DNA from: an uncultured Acidobacteriaceae bacterium
GTDB lineage: Bacteria > Acidobacteriota > Terriglobia > Terriglobales > Acidobacteriaceae
NCBI GenBank assembly: GCA_903849645.1
Contig: CAINJJ010000053.1
Span: 1 to 64,000, forward strand
Length of the DNA: 64,000 nucleotides
Reading direction: 5' to 3'
Both the position numbers and the translations under genes were made by a program. Numbering within the stretch: position 1 is the stretch's first letter; every line of letters begins with the position of its first letter. Shown here in pieces: positions 8,995 to 17,509 of this stretch. The notes under the pieces are model-generated. The model saw only the letters and a list, made by a program, of their open reading frames with translations, did no database searches and was not told the origin of the DNA.

Positions 8995-11900
8995 ATGTTC
9001 CGCAAAGCAGCCTTCGTTTCACTGTGTCTTGGATTCGCTCTCGTCACAGTCCAGGCCCAAAGCAACTACGCCGTCGTCCGCGGCTCCATCCTCGACCCCC
9101 AGCACCGCCCCATCCCCAGCGCGCACATCCGCATCACCGCGGTCGAAACAGGCGTGGAGCGCGAGGTCGCCGCCAACGCAACCGGACTCTATGAGGTGGC
9201 CGGCCTGCAACCCGGCGCCTACACACTCGCCGTCGAGAGCCCCGGCTTCCGCAAGGCATCGCAATCCATTGACCTTGAGGTCGGTCAGCAGGCCACCGTC
9301 GATATGCAGCTCCAACTTGGCGGCGACAGCCAGACGGTCACCGTGCAGGGCTCCAGCGAGATGCTCAAGACCCAGGACGCCAGCGTCGGCGAGGTCGTCG
9401 ACCAGCGCTCGGTCGATTCGCTCCCCCTCAACGGCCGCATGCTGATCGACCTCATCCTCACCGTGCCCGGCGCGCACCTGAGCCACGGAGCTTCCGCCGG
9501 CGACATGAACCCGCTCTACTGGCGTCCCGGCCAGCGCTCCGCCGTCAGCATCGGCGGCAGCCGCCCCAATGCCAACTACTTTCTGCTCGACGGCGCCACC
9601 AATACGGACCCCACCTTCAGCACCCAGAACCTGAGCGCCTCCCCAGACGCGGTGCAGGAGTTCCAGGTGCAAACCGGCAGCTACTCGGCCGACATGGGCG
9701 GCGCGGGTGGAGGGCAAATCAACATCGTCACCCGCTCCGGCTCCAGCCACCTGCACGGCACGGCCTATGAGTTCCTGCGCAACGGCGCCATGGACGCCCA
9801 CTCCTTCAACCAGATGGGCTCTTCGAACTTCCTCATCCAGAACAACTTCGGCGCCTCCGTGGGCGGCCCCGTCCCGCACTCCGGCAAGACCTTTTTCTTC
9901 TTCAACTACGAGGGCCTGCGCCACATTGAAACCATGGCCATGGTGGACACCGTTCCCACCGCCGACGAGGTCTCAGGCGACTTCTCCCAGAGCGGCGTTG
10001 ACATCTTTGACCCCCTCACCACCGCCCCCAATCCCGGTTTCAACCCGGCGCTCCCGGTCAGCGCAGCCAACCCCAAGGTCATTCGACAGCAGTTTGAATA
10101 CAACGGCGTCAAGAACGTCATTCCGCCCACGCGCATCAACCACGCGGCCTCCATCATGCTGGGCAAATACACGCCCCAGCCCAACACCATGGACATGGGA
10201 AGCATGACCATGATGGGCCAGCCCACAGTTATCGGGGCGGGCAACGACGCCAATAATTTCTTGGACTCCCGCAAGGAGCGCATGACCAACGATCAGGGCA
10301 CCGCCCGGCTCGACCACTCCTTCGCCAACGGCGACACCGCCTTCTTCCGCTACTCCGGCGCGGGCGAGTACGGCTTCATGCCCGAGGGATTGCCCGGCTT
10401 CGGCTTCTATCATGACGACCTCTCCCAGCAGGGCATCCTCGCCTGGAACCATGTTTTCTCCTCGCATCTGGTCAACATGGCCTCTGGCGCCATCTCGCGC
10501 CTCACCATGATGCACACCACGGAGAGCGCCAACAAGAGCGACATCGTCACCGAACTCGGCATCACGGGCACCGGCTTCGGAGGCCCCGCCGCCTGGGGCG
10601 CGCCCAACTTCAACGTGCAGGGCTACTCGCCGCTCGGCGACAGCTATCTCGCCACCCCCATGCATGCATGGGACACCGTCGTTGAAGGCCGCGACTCCCT
10701 CAGTTGGCAGATCGGCCGCCACAGCGCCAAATTCGGCGGAGCCTATCAGAAGTTCATCTGGCCCATGTGGGGCTTCTTCCAGAACCGCGGCTACTACCAG
10801 TTCACCAACGGCTTCACCACGCAATACGCGCTCAACGACCACAGCACTGGCTCAGCGCTGGCCAGCTTCATGCTCGGCCTGCCCGCCGCCCGCCAGGGCC
10901 AGGCCGGCGTTCCGCAGATGAACCTGCGCCAGTGGTACGCCGACGGCTACGCCCAGGATGCGTGGCGGCTCACCTCCACAACCACCCTCACCTACGGCGT
11001 TCGCTACGAGTTCATGAGCCCGCTGGTCGACATCAAGTACACCAACAGCAACCTCGACCTCTCCAGCGGCGCACCCCGCATCTTCGTCGGCGGCCAGAAC
11101 GGCTATCCCAAGGGCCTGATGTACGCCAACCGCACCAACTTCGCTCCCCGCCTTGGCGTCGCCCAGAGCTTCCCATCGCTCGGCCTGGTCGCCCACGTCG
11201 CATACGGCATCTTTTATACCCCCGTGGACATGAACACCTGGTGCAATCAGCGCCACAACGTTCCCTACGTCTTCCCCATGACCTCGCAGAGCGATCCGTA
11301 CGTCCTGCCGGCGGCGCCTATCACGCTCAACTTCCCCGCGCCCGTCCTGGGCACTTCGGTGATCAGCTTCACCACGCTCCAGTTGCACGCGCCGGCCCAG
11401 TACATCCAGCAGTGGAGCGCCTCGCTGGAGAAGCAGCTTGGCTCTGAGACCACCCTCGAAGTGGGCTACCTCGGCGCTGGCGGCTTCCACCTGCAGCGCT
11501 CTCACCTCATCAACAACGCGCAGCCCGGCCCCGGACTCATCCAGCCGCGCCGGCCGCATCCCAAGATCGCCTTCGTTGCCAACACCACCCTGCCTTCGAC
11601 GGTCGCCGTTGGCCCCACGTTCAGCCAGGATCAACTGACCCCCGTCAGCACCATCAACCTGCTGGAAAACTCGGCGCGGAGCTGGTATGACGCCGGCTAC
11701 GTCAACATTCGGCGCCGCGCCGCCAACAACCTGAGCTTCCTGGCCAACTACACCTTTGCCAAGGCCCTTGAAAACGCGCCCGACTTCCGCTCTCCCATGT
11801 TTGAGGCCGCCACCCCGCAGAACAACGACGACCTGGCCGCGGAAAAGGGCCTGGGCTGCGACATCCGCCACCGCCTCGCCGTCAGCGCCGTCTACAAGTC

Positions 11901-12396
11901 GCCGGTCCTCGGCTCCAGCCACATCGTGCGCGCCCTCTCCCGCGACTGGCGCGGCTCGCTCACCTATCAGGCGCAGACTGGCTTCCCTCTCACCATCTCC
12001 GTCTTTGGCGACACCGCCAACGCGGGCACGGTCGTCGGCGAGAACCCCATCCGCGCCAACCTCACCGGACAAAAGGTCTTCGCCTCCGGCACGCGGAACT
12101 CCAAGACCTGGTTCAATCCCGCCGCCTTTGCCGCCCCGCCCGCCTACACCTATGGCAACGCCGGCCGCAACACCGTCTACGGCCCCGGCATGCAGACCAT
12201 GGACTTCGGCCTCGTTCGCGAGTTCCCTGTCGCTGAAAAAGCACGCTTTGAAGCCCGCGCCGAGTTCTTCAACGCCTTCAACCACACCAACCTCGGCACC
12301 CCCAACCGCTTCGTCAACACCTCCAGCTTCGGCAGCATCACGGAGGTCTCCAGCCCCGGACGCGAGATCCAGTTGAGCGCCCGTCTCAGCTTCTGA
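8995..12396 (+). CDS. Oar-like TonB-dependent receptor with carboxypeptidase-regulatory domain
   Basis: Large outer-membrane protein, 1133 residues. A signal peptide (MFRKAAFVSLCLGFALVTVQAQ) is followed by a carboxypeptidase-regulatory-like domain (RGSILDPQHRPIPSAHIRI, about residues 25-110), a plug with SVGEVVDQRSVDSLPLNGR, VSIGGSRPNANYFLLDGA and VQEFQVQTGSYSADMGGAGG, and a long barrel ending in ATTEVSSPGREIQLSARLSF-like beta signal with a terminal Phe. This architecture is greatly expanded in Acidobacteria, and cargoes are mostly unknown, often large carbon substrates. AAGGAG lies seven bases before the ATG. No periplasmic or inner-membrane partner is adjacent, so it stands alone between two stem-loops. 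Confidence 0.9.
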   Translation: MFRKAAFVSLCLGFALVTVQAQSNYAVVRGSILDPQHRPIPSAHIRITAVETGVEREVAANATGLYEVAGLQPGAYTLAVESPGFRKASQSIDLEVGQQATVDMQLQLGGDSQTVTVQGSSEMLKTQDASVGEVVDQRSVDSLPLNGRMLIDLILTVPGAHLSHGASAGDMNPLYWRPGQRSAVSIGGSRPNANYFLLDGATNTDPTFSTQNLSASPDAVQEFQVQTGSYSADMGGAGGGQINIVTRSGSSHLHGTAYEFLRNGAMDAHSFNQMGSSNFLIQNNFGASVGGPVPHSGKTFFFFNYEGLRHIETMAMVDTVPTADEVSGDFSQSGVDIFDPLTTAPNPGFNPALPVSAANPKVIRQQFEYNGVKNVIPPTRINHAASIMLGKYTPQPNTMDMGSMTMMGQPTVIGAGNDANNFLDSRKERMTNDQGTARLDHSFANGDTAFFRYSGAGEYGFMPEGLPGFGFYHDDLSQQGILAWNHVFSSHLVNMASGAISRLTMMHTTESANKSDIVTELGITGTGFGGPAAWGAPNFNVQGYSPLGDSYLATPMHAWDTVVEGRDSLSWQIGRHSAKFGGAYQKFIWPMWGFFQNRGYYQFTNGFTTQYALNDHSTGSALASFMLGLPAARQGQAGVPQMNLRQWYADGYAQDAWRLTSTTTLTYGVRYEFMSPLVDIKYTNSNLDLSSGAPRIFVGGQNGYPKGLMYANRTNFAPRLGVAQSFPSLGLVAHVAYGIFYTPVDMNTWCNQRHNVPYVFPMTSQSDPYVLPAAPITLNFPAPVLGTSVISFTTLQLHAPAQYIQQWSASLEKQLGSETTLEVGYLGAGGFHLQRSHLINNAQPGPGLIQPRRPHPKIAFVANTTLPSTVAVGPTFSQDQLTPVSTINLLENSARSWYDAGYVNIRRRAANNLSFLANYTFAKALENAPDFRSPMFEAATPQNNDDLAAEKGLGCDIRHRLAVSAVYKSPVLGSSHIVRALSRDWRGSLTYQAQTGFPLTISVFGDTANAGTVVGENPIRANLTGQKVFASGTRNSKTWFNPAAFAAPPAYTYGNAGRNTVYGPGMQTMDFGLVREFPVAEKARFEARAEFFNAFNHTNLGTPNRFVNTSSFGSITEVSSPGREIQLSARLSF

Positions 12397-12421
12397 TCCG
12401 TTCCGCTTCACAACCCAGGGC

Positions 12422-12457
12422 AAAAAAGGGGACCAGCCTCGGCCGGTCCCCCTTTTT
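12422..12457. terminator. Bidirectional intrinsic terminator
   Basis: AAAAAAGGGGACC (12422-12434) and GGTCCCCCTTTTT (12445-12457) form a GC stem flanked by an A-run on one side and a T-run on the other, so it can end transcripts from both directions. It lies between the convergent Oar-like receptor gene and the alpha/beta hydrolase gene. Confidence 0.85.
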
Positions 12458-12477
12458 GAAGCCTCAAATCCGCCGCC

Positions 12478-13386
12478 TCAGCGCTTCAGGAACTCCACCA
12501 CCCGCGGCCCAATCTGTTCCGCGCACTGCCCCGGCGCCAGGTGGCCGCAGCCCGCAAACACTGCCAGCTCCGACTGCGGAACCAGCTTGTGCATCGTCTC
12601 GCCCTGGCTCTCGGGCGTAATCCGGTCCTCTTCGCCCCACACCAGCAGGACCGGCATCTTCAACTCCGGCAGCATCTTGTCCGTGGCGTCGCGCCCGGTC
12701 AGCATCGTCGCCAGCGCCCGGTGAATCACCCAGGCATTCTTGCCCGACAGCCGGATGATGTCCTTTGCGATGAACCCCGGCACCTTTGGCTGCACCGGCA
12801 TCAGCAGCGCGTCCAACTGGTCAATCTCCCCCGGCGTCCGCGGCGTAAACAGCTCCACATTCCACTTCGGCAACTGGAAGATCCCGGCTGAATCAAACAG
12901 CATCAGCTTCCTCACCCGGTCCGCATGAGCGCTGGCCACATGCTGCGCAATGCCGCCGCCCATTGACCAGCCGCCCAGGTCCACCTGCTTCAAGCCCAGG
13001 GCATCCATGAAGCCCACCACCACACCGGCCTCATCCCGCACCGAATAGGAAAAATCCGCCGGCTGCTCGCTGCGCCCATAGCCGATCAGGTCCGGCAGGT
13101 AGACGCGATAGCCCTCCCTGGCAAGATGCGGAGCCAGGTTGCGCCAGTCTTCCGCACGTCCCCCCAGCCCATGCACCAGCACCACCACCGGGCCGTCCTT
13201 CGGCCCCTCGGCAAAGTAGTGCATCCGGTACCCTTCCACCTGAACGGAATTGCTTTCCACGCCCGTCAGGCGCATCTGCACGTATGTCAGCCCGTTGAAG
13301 TAGCTCACCGGCCGCAGCCAGAACCCCACCCCCGCCGCCAGAGCCGCCAGCAGCACTACGCCCACTCCCTTTGTGAAAGTCTTCAT
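12478..13386 (-). CDS. Membrane-anchored alpha/beta hydrolase (copy 1)
   Basis: 302-residue alpha/beta-hydrolase fold protein with one N-terminal membrane segment (VGVVLLAALAAGVGFWLRP). The triad is visible: the nucleophile Ser in GGWSMGGGIAQ near residue 135, the Asp in LLVWGEEDRITP, and the His in FAGCGHLAPGQ. The HGLGGRAEDW motif forms the oxyanion region. Substrate is unknown; esterase or epoxide-hydrolase-like roles are possible. The ATG at 13386 has GGAGAAGGA just upstream, and it overlaps the stop of a stranded Nudix 3' fragment. It is paralogous to the gene at 13546-14466, with roughly two thirds of residues alike by eye. Confidence 0.85.
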   Translation of the reverse strand: MKTFTKGVGVVLLAALAAGVGFWLRPVSYFNGLTYVQMRLTGVESNSVQVEGYRMHYFAEGPKDGPVVVLVHGLGGRAEDWRNLAPHLAREGYRVYLPDLIGYGRSEQPADFSYSVRDEAGVVVGFMDALGLKQVDLGGWSMGGGIAQHVASAHADRVRKLMLFDSAGIFQLPKWNVELFTPRTPGEIDQLDALLMPVQPKVPGFIAKDIIRLSGKNAWVIHRALATMLTGRDATDKMLPELKMPVLLVWGEEDRITPESQGETMHKLVPQSELAVFAGCGHLAPGQCAEQIGPRVVEFLKR

Positions 13387-13484
13387 CGTCCTTCTCCCAA
13401 CTGCATTGCTCTCTGCCAGCCCGCTTCCAGCACCCGCACCGTCACCGGGTCCAGCAGCAGAGCGCTGTGGCTGCTCCACTCCGC
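13383..13484 (-). pseudogene. Stranded 3' end of the Nudix hydrolase gene
   Basis: In one frame this stretch reads EWSSHSALLLDPVTVRVLEA followed by GWQRAMQLGEGR and a TGA stop, closely matching the C-terminus of the intact Nudix protein encoded at 14485-14934. The DNA at 13408-13484 matches 14504-14580 at 75 of 77 positions. There is no start codon or Nudix box, so it is a fragment. Its TGA overlaps the ATG of hydrolase copy 1, which suggests that this was the original junction between the Nudix gene and hydrolase copy 1. Confidence 0.85.
13408..13484. repeat. Direct repeat, left copy (Nudix tail)
   Basis: 77-bp segment repeated at 14504-14580 in the same orientation with two mismatches. The offset of 1096 bp brackets exactly one gene, alpha/beta hydrolase copy 2. 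Confidence 0.9.
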
Positions 13485-13545
13485 TATCGAGCGGCCACCT
13501 TCATTCATGCATTATTGGTCGCCTTGTGCCTGTCAGGAGTGGAAT

Positions 13546-14466
13546 CTACCTCTTCAGAAATTCCGCTACCTTCGGTCCAATCTTGTCAGCGCATTGGTCC
13601 GGAGCCAAGTGCCCGCAGCCTGCAATCACAACTAGCTGCGACTGCGGCACCAGCCTGTGGATCGTCTCCCCCTGGCTCTCCGGAGTGATCTTGTCTTCTC
13701 CTCCCCACACAAGCAGCACTGGCATCTTCAACTGCGGCAGCATCGCCTCTGTTGTATCCTGTGCGGACAACATCTCGTTCAGGGACTTGTGAACCACCCA
13801 AGCATCCTCGTCTGAGGTCCTTATGATGTCCCGAGCAATGAACTGCGGCACCTGCGGTGGCTTTGGCATCAGCAGCACATCAAGTTGGTCAAGGTCCTCA
13901 GCGCTGTGCGGTGTGAAGAGTTCCACGTCATACTTCGGGTACTCGTGAATCCCTGATGAGTCAAACAACATGAGCCGCCTCACCCGCTCTGGATGCCGGG
14001 CCGCAACGACTTGAACTATCCATCCGCCCATCGACCACCCGCCCACGTCCGCCTGCTTCAGCCCCACAGCGTCCATGAAGCGTACCACCTGCTCCGCCTC
14101 GTCATGCACTGCATAGGAAAAGTCCCTCGGTCTCTCGCTTCTTCCGCACCCCAACAGATCTGGCATATAAACACGATACCCAGAAGCCACAAGGTACACC
14201 GAAAGGCTCTGCCAATCCTCCGCCCTGCCAGCCAGACCGTGCACGAGCACCACCGGTGCCCCGCTCTTCGGCCCATGCACGTTGTAGTGCACCCGGTAGC
14301 CTGAAACCTCAACCGTATGGCTCTCTACGCCTGAAAGAAACGCCTTAATGTACATGATTCCGTTGAAGTACGATAGCGGTCTCAGGTAGAAACCTACGCC
14401 CGCGACCGCTACCAAGAACGCAACCACTGCCAACCCCCTCTTAACGGTCTTCATTCGCTTCATCAC
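13546..14466 (-). CDS. Membrane-anchored alpha/beta hydrolase (copy 2)
   Basis: 306-residue paralogue of the hydrolase encoded at 12478-13386. It has the same N-terminal membrane segment (LAVVAFLVAVAGVGFYLRP), nucleophile Ser in GGWSMGGWIVQ, Asp in LLVWGGEDKITP and His in IAGCGHLAPDQ, so it should be active. Start codons at 14466, 14463 and 14454 are all possible. Its codons appear less GC-rich than its neighbours. It is bracketed by 77-bp direct repeats of the Nudix gene 3' end that are far more alike than the two hydrolases are to each other. That points to insertion or replacement rather than a simple recent tandem duplication. Confidence 0.85.
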   Translation of the reverse strand: MMKRMKTVKRGLAVVAFLVAVAGVGFYLRPLSYFNGIMYIKAFLSGVESHTVEVSGYRVHYNVHGPKSGAPVVLVHGLAGRAEDWQSLSVYLVASGYRVYMPDLLGCGRSERPRDFSYAVHDEAEQVVRFMDAVGLKQADVGGWSMGGWIVQVVAARHPERVRRLMLFDSSGIHEYPKYDVELFTPHSAEDLDQLDVLLMPKPPQVPQFIARDIIRTSDEDAWVVHKSLNEMLSAQDTTEAMLPQLKMPVLLVWGGEDKITPESQGETIHRLVPQSQLVVIAGCGHLAPDQCADKIGPKVAEFLKR

Positions 14467-14484
14467 GCCTCCGTCGAATCTGCC

Positions 14485-14934
14485 TCACCAGCCCAGTTCG
14501 CGCGCTCTCTGCCAGCCCGCCTCCACCACCCGCACCGTCACCGGGTCCAGCAGCAGAGCGCTGTGGCTGCTCCACTCCGCCCGCTCCACCCAGCGCACCG
14601 CGTCCGCATCCGAGGCGGCAACCAATTCCCCGCCCGTCATCCGGCACAGGTAGTCCGCGATCACATAATGGTAGCGAACCCGATCCCCCTCCCAGTGAAT
14701 CCGGTCCAATAACTCGACCAGTTCCAGCGGCTCCACCGTCAATCCCGTCTCTTCCCTCACCTCGCGGATCACGCCCTCGGTGAGCGATTCGCCCACCTCC
14801 AGCAGGCCGCCCGGCAGCGACCAGTGCCCCTTCAGCGGCTCGGAACCCCGCCGCACCAGCAACACCCGCCCAGCCTCCACCACCACCGCGCCAACGCCCA
14901 CCAGCGGCGTCAGCGGATATTCCCTCTGCGTCAT
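14485..14934 (-). CDS. Nudix hydrolase
   Basis: 149-residue Nudix-family pyrophosphohydrolase. The complete Nudix box is present as GGLLEVGESLTEGVIREV followed by REETGLTV (about residues 40-64), the magnesium-binding GX5EX7REUXEEXGU signature. The N-terminus PLTPLVGVGAVVVEAGRVLL is typical of ADP-ribose or NADH pyrophosphatase-like members. Specificity cannot be read from the sequence. The gene is the first of a minus-strand run with two alpha/beta hydrolases, and its last 77 bases are duplicated downstream. Confidence 0.88.
   Translation of the reverse strand: MTQREYPLTPLVGVGAVVVEAGRVLLVRRGSEPLKGHWSLPGGLLEVGESLTEGVIREVREETGLTVEPLELVELLDRIHWEGDRVRYHYVIADYLCRMTGGELVAASDADAVRWVERAEWSSHSALLLDPVTVRVVEAGWQRARELGW
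14504..14580. repeat. Direct repeat, right copy (inside Nudix gene 3' end)
   Basis: Copy of the 77-bp repeat that lies within the intact Nudix gene. The partner at 13408-13484 differs at two positions. Confidence 0.9.
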
Positions 14935-15025
14935 CCCATCACCCCAGACCTCCCACTCTACGACAGCCGGTCCCCGCGCACCCTTTCCCGCCCCGTATCA
15001 TCAAATCAGAAAAAGGGAGAAACCG

Positions 15026-15235
15026 ATGGCTGAATTCGCCCTCCGTATTGAAGGAATGCACTGCGGCTCCTGTGTTCGCCGCGTCACGCAGGCCCTGGCG
15101 TCCACCGACGGAATCGAGGTCGGGGAAGTGCGCATCGGCGCGGCCCGCGTCACCACTTCCGCCACTCCTCCGCCCGTTGACCTGGCCATCGCAGCTCTGG
15201 CCAAAGTCGGCTTCATCGCGCACCTGGAACCTTAG
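15026..15235 (+). CDS. Small heavy-metal-associated (CopZ-like) protein
   Basis: 69-residue single HMA domain protein, start MAEFALRIEGMHCGSCVRRV with the metal-binding GMHCGSC loop, one ferredoxin-like fold. It probably binds Cu(I) in the cytoplasm and passes it to the ATPase encoded seven bases downstream. AAGGGAGA lies before the ATG at 15026. The domain is shorter and more divergent towards the C-terminus than typical CopZ, but the CxxC and fold pattern are clear. Confidence 0.82.
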   Translation: MAEFALRIEGMHCGSCVRRVTQALASTDGIEVGEVRIGAARVTTSATPPPVDLAIAALAKVGFIAHLEP

Positions 15236-15242
15236 GCCGCCC

Positions 15243-17507
15243 ATGGCCACCTCCTCTCCGGAATCCATCACCCTGCCCATTCTGGGCATGACCTGCGCCT
15301 CCTGCCAGCATCACGTCGAGCAGGCCCTGCAATCCACGGCCGGTGTGGAGTCCGCCCACGTTGACCTCATGGCCAATCGCGCCACGGTGGTCTTTGACCC
15401 CGCGCGAACAGCCCCCCAAACGCTCATCGACGCCGTTCGCGCCTCCGGCTACGACGCCGTGCTCCCCCACGTCGATGAATCAGCCGGGGAATCAGCTTCC
15501 GAAACCACCGCCGGCCCTGAGCAAAAGGCCTATGCCACCCTCATCGCCGGCGCGGCCGCAATGCTGCTTGCCATGCCGCTCGGTCCGGAGATGGGTTCGG
15601 CAGACCACGCCCTCATGCGGGTCCTGCCCTGGCTCTACTCCGTGCCCCCGGACGCACTCCGCTGGCTCCTGCTCCTACTCACCGCCCTCATGATGGCCTG
15701 GGCCGGCCGCGGCATCTATGCCAACGCTGCCCGCGGCCTCCGCCACGGCTCCACCAACATGAACACCCTGGTCAGCCTCGGCACAGGCGTGGCCTTCGCG
15801 TGGTCGGCCTATTGCACAGTTCGCCCCGCGCCCGGCCGCCAGGTCTACTTCGACGCGGTTCTGCTCATCCTCGGCTTTCTGCTCCTCGGCAAGGCCCTTG
15901 AAGCCCGCGCCAAGCGCCGCGCCCTGGCCGCGCTCGACTCCCTCTCCCGGCTCCGCCCCGCCTCCGCCCGCCTCCTCCGCGACGGCGTGGAAACCATCGT
16001 TCCTCTCGAACAGATCCAGCCCGGCGACAGCGTCCTCATCCTCCCCGGCGAGCGCTTTCCCGTGGATGCCGTCATCCTCGAAGGCCGCACCAGCGTGGAC
16101 GAGTCCATGCTCACCGGCGAGTCCACCCCCCTGCCCCGCGAGCCCGGCGGCCGCGTCCTGGCTGGGTCCCTCAACTACGACGGCGCCGTCATCTGTCGCG
16201 CCGAGTCGCTCGGGGAGGCCACCATGCTCGCCCAGATCACTCGCATGGTCCAGCAGGCCCAGGGGTCACGCGCCCCCATGGAGCGCCTTGCCGACCGCGC
16301 CAGTTCCATCTTCGTCCCTGTCGTGCTCGCCCTCGCCGCGCTCACCTTCGTCGTCTGGCTGCTCGCCACCCACTCCCTCCAGCTTGCCCTGGCCAATACC
16401 GTGGCAGTGCTCGTCATCGCCTGCCCCTGCGCCATGGGCCTCGCCGTCCCCGCCGCACTTACCGTCGCCGTCGGCCGCGGCGCGCAACTCGGCGTTCTCT
16501 TCAAAGGCGGCGAGGCTCTGGAGAGACTGGCCCACCTCGACGTCATCGTCCTCGACAAGACCGGCACCCTCACCGTGGGACGCCCCGTCCTTGCCGCTTT
16601 TCACTCCCTCGGCAACCACACGGAACACGACCTGCTCCGCCTGGCCGCCGCCGCCGAGGAGCGCTCCAACCACCCGCTGGCCCACGCCATCATCGACGCC
16701 GCCCGTGCCCGCGACCTGAAGTGGCAGCCCGCCGCCGATGTGCAGATTCTCCCTGGCCGCGGCCTCTCTGCCCAGGTGGAAGGCCGAGCCTGTCTCCTCG
16801 GCAATCCCGCCCTCTTTCAGGAGTTCTTCCTTCCCCTGCCCAAGGACCTCCCTGCCGCCGAGCCCGGCGTCACACGGCTCTGGATGGCCCTCGACAACGT
16901 CCCCGCCGGCTACTTCGACGCCCGCGACGCCCTCCGCCCCGACGCTGCCGCGGCCGTAGCCTCCCTGCGCCGCTCCGGCCTGCGCGTCCTCATGCTCACC
17001 GGCGACTCCGCCGAAGCCGCCCAGCCCATCGCCCTCCAGGCCGGAATCGCTGAAGTCGAAGCCGCGCTCGACCCCGCAGGCAAGCTCGCCCGCATCCGTG
17101 CCTTTCAGCAGCAGGGCCTCCGCGTCGCCATGGCCGGCGACGGCATCAATGACGCCGCTGCCCTGGCCCAGGCAGACGCCGGCATCGCCATGGGCACCGG
17201 AGCCGACCTGGCCCAGGAGGCGGGCGATGTCCTGCTCCTCCGCGCCCGCCCCGCCGACCTGCCCGCCTCGCTCGAACTCGCCCGGTCCACCCTGCGCATC
17301 ATGCGCCAGAATCTCATCTGGGCCGCCGGGTATAACCTGCTCGGCATTCCCCTCGCCGCCGGGGTCCTCTACCCCGCCTTCCACATCCTTCTCAGCCCCT
17401 GGGTGGCCGCCGCGGCCATGGCCCTCAGCTCTGTCAGCGTCCTCGCCAACAGCCTCCGCCTCCGCGGCTGGCAGCCCGCCGCGCCCCCCGCCGTTTCGCC
17501 AAGTTAA
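15243..17507 (+). CDS. copA: Copper-translocating P-type ATPase
   Basis: Inner-membrane P1B-type ATPase, 754 residues, that expels Cu(I). One N-terminal HMA domain (ITLPILGMTCASC, residues 9-75) precedes the membrane domain. The actuator loop holds DESMLTGESTPLPR. The ion-binding helix has VIACPCAMGLAVPAAL. Phosphorylation is at the Asp of VLDKTGTLTVG, the HP motif is in RSNHPLAHAI, and the hinge is AMAGDGINDAAALAQAD. The last helices carry MRQNLIWAAGYN and an M/S-S region typical of the Cu subclass. The ATG at 15243 follows the CopZ-like gene by seven bases, so chaperone and pump are co-expressed. No CsoR- or CueR-type regulator gene is adjacent. Confidence 0.93.
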   Translation: MATSSPESITLPILGMTCASCQHHVEQALQSTAGVESAHVDLMANRATVVFDPARTAPQTLIDAVRASGYDAVLPHVDESAGESASETTAGPEQKAYATLIAGAAAMLLAMPLGPEMGSADHALMRVLPWLYSVPPDALRWLLLLLTALMMAWAGRGIYANAARGLRHGSTNMNTLVSLGTGVAFAWSAYCTVRPAPGRQVYFDAVLLILGFLLLGKALEARAKRRALAALDSLSRLRPASARLLRDGVETIVPLEQIQPGDSVLILPGERFPVDAVILEGRTSVDESMLTGESTPLPREPGGRVLAGSLNYDGAVICRAESLGEATMLAQITRMVQQAQGSRAPMERLADRASSIFVPVVLALAALTFVVWLLATHSLQLALANTVAVLVIACPCAMGLAVPAALTVAVGRGAQLGVLFKGGEALERLAHLDVIVLDKTGTLTVGRPVLAAFHSLGNHTEHDLLRLAAAAEERSNHPLAHAIIDAARARDLKWQPAADVQILPGRGLSAQVEGRACLLGNPALFQEFFLPLPKDLPAAEPGVTRLWMALDNVPAGYFDARDALRPDAAAAVASLRRSGLRVLMLTGDSAEAAQPIALQAGIAEVEAALDPAGKLARIRAFQQQGLRVAMAGDGINDAAALAQADAGIAMGTGADLAQEAGDVLLLRARPADLPASLELARSTLRIMRQNLIWAAGYNLLGIPLAAGVLYPAFHILLSPWVAAAAMALSSVSVLANSLRLRGWQPAAPPAVSPS

Positions 17508-17509
17508 AC

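Noticed and set aside
13387-13479. N-terminal extension of hydrolase copy 1
   Set aside because: In the real frame of the DNA it is the stranded Nudix tail; the hydrolase begins at 13386 with a strong ribosome-binding site and a membrane anchor.
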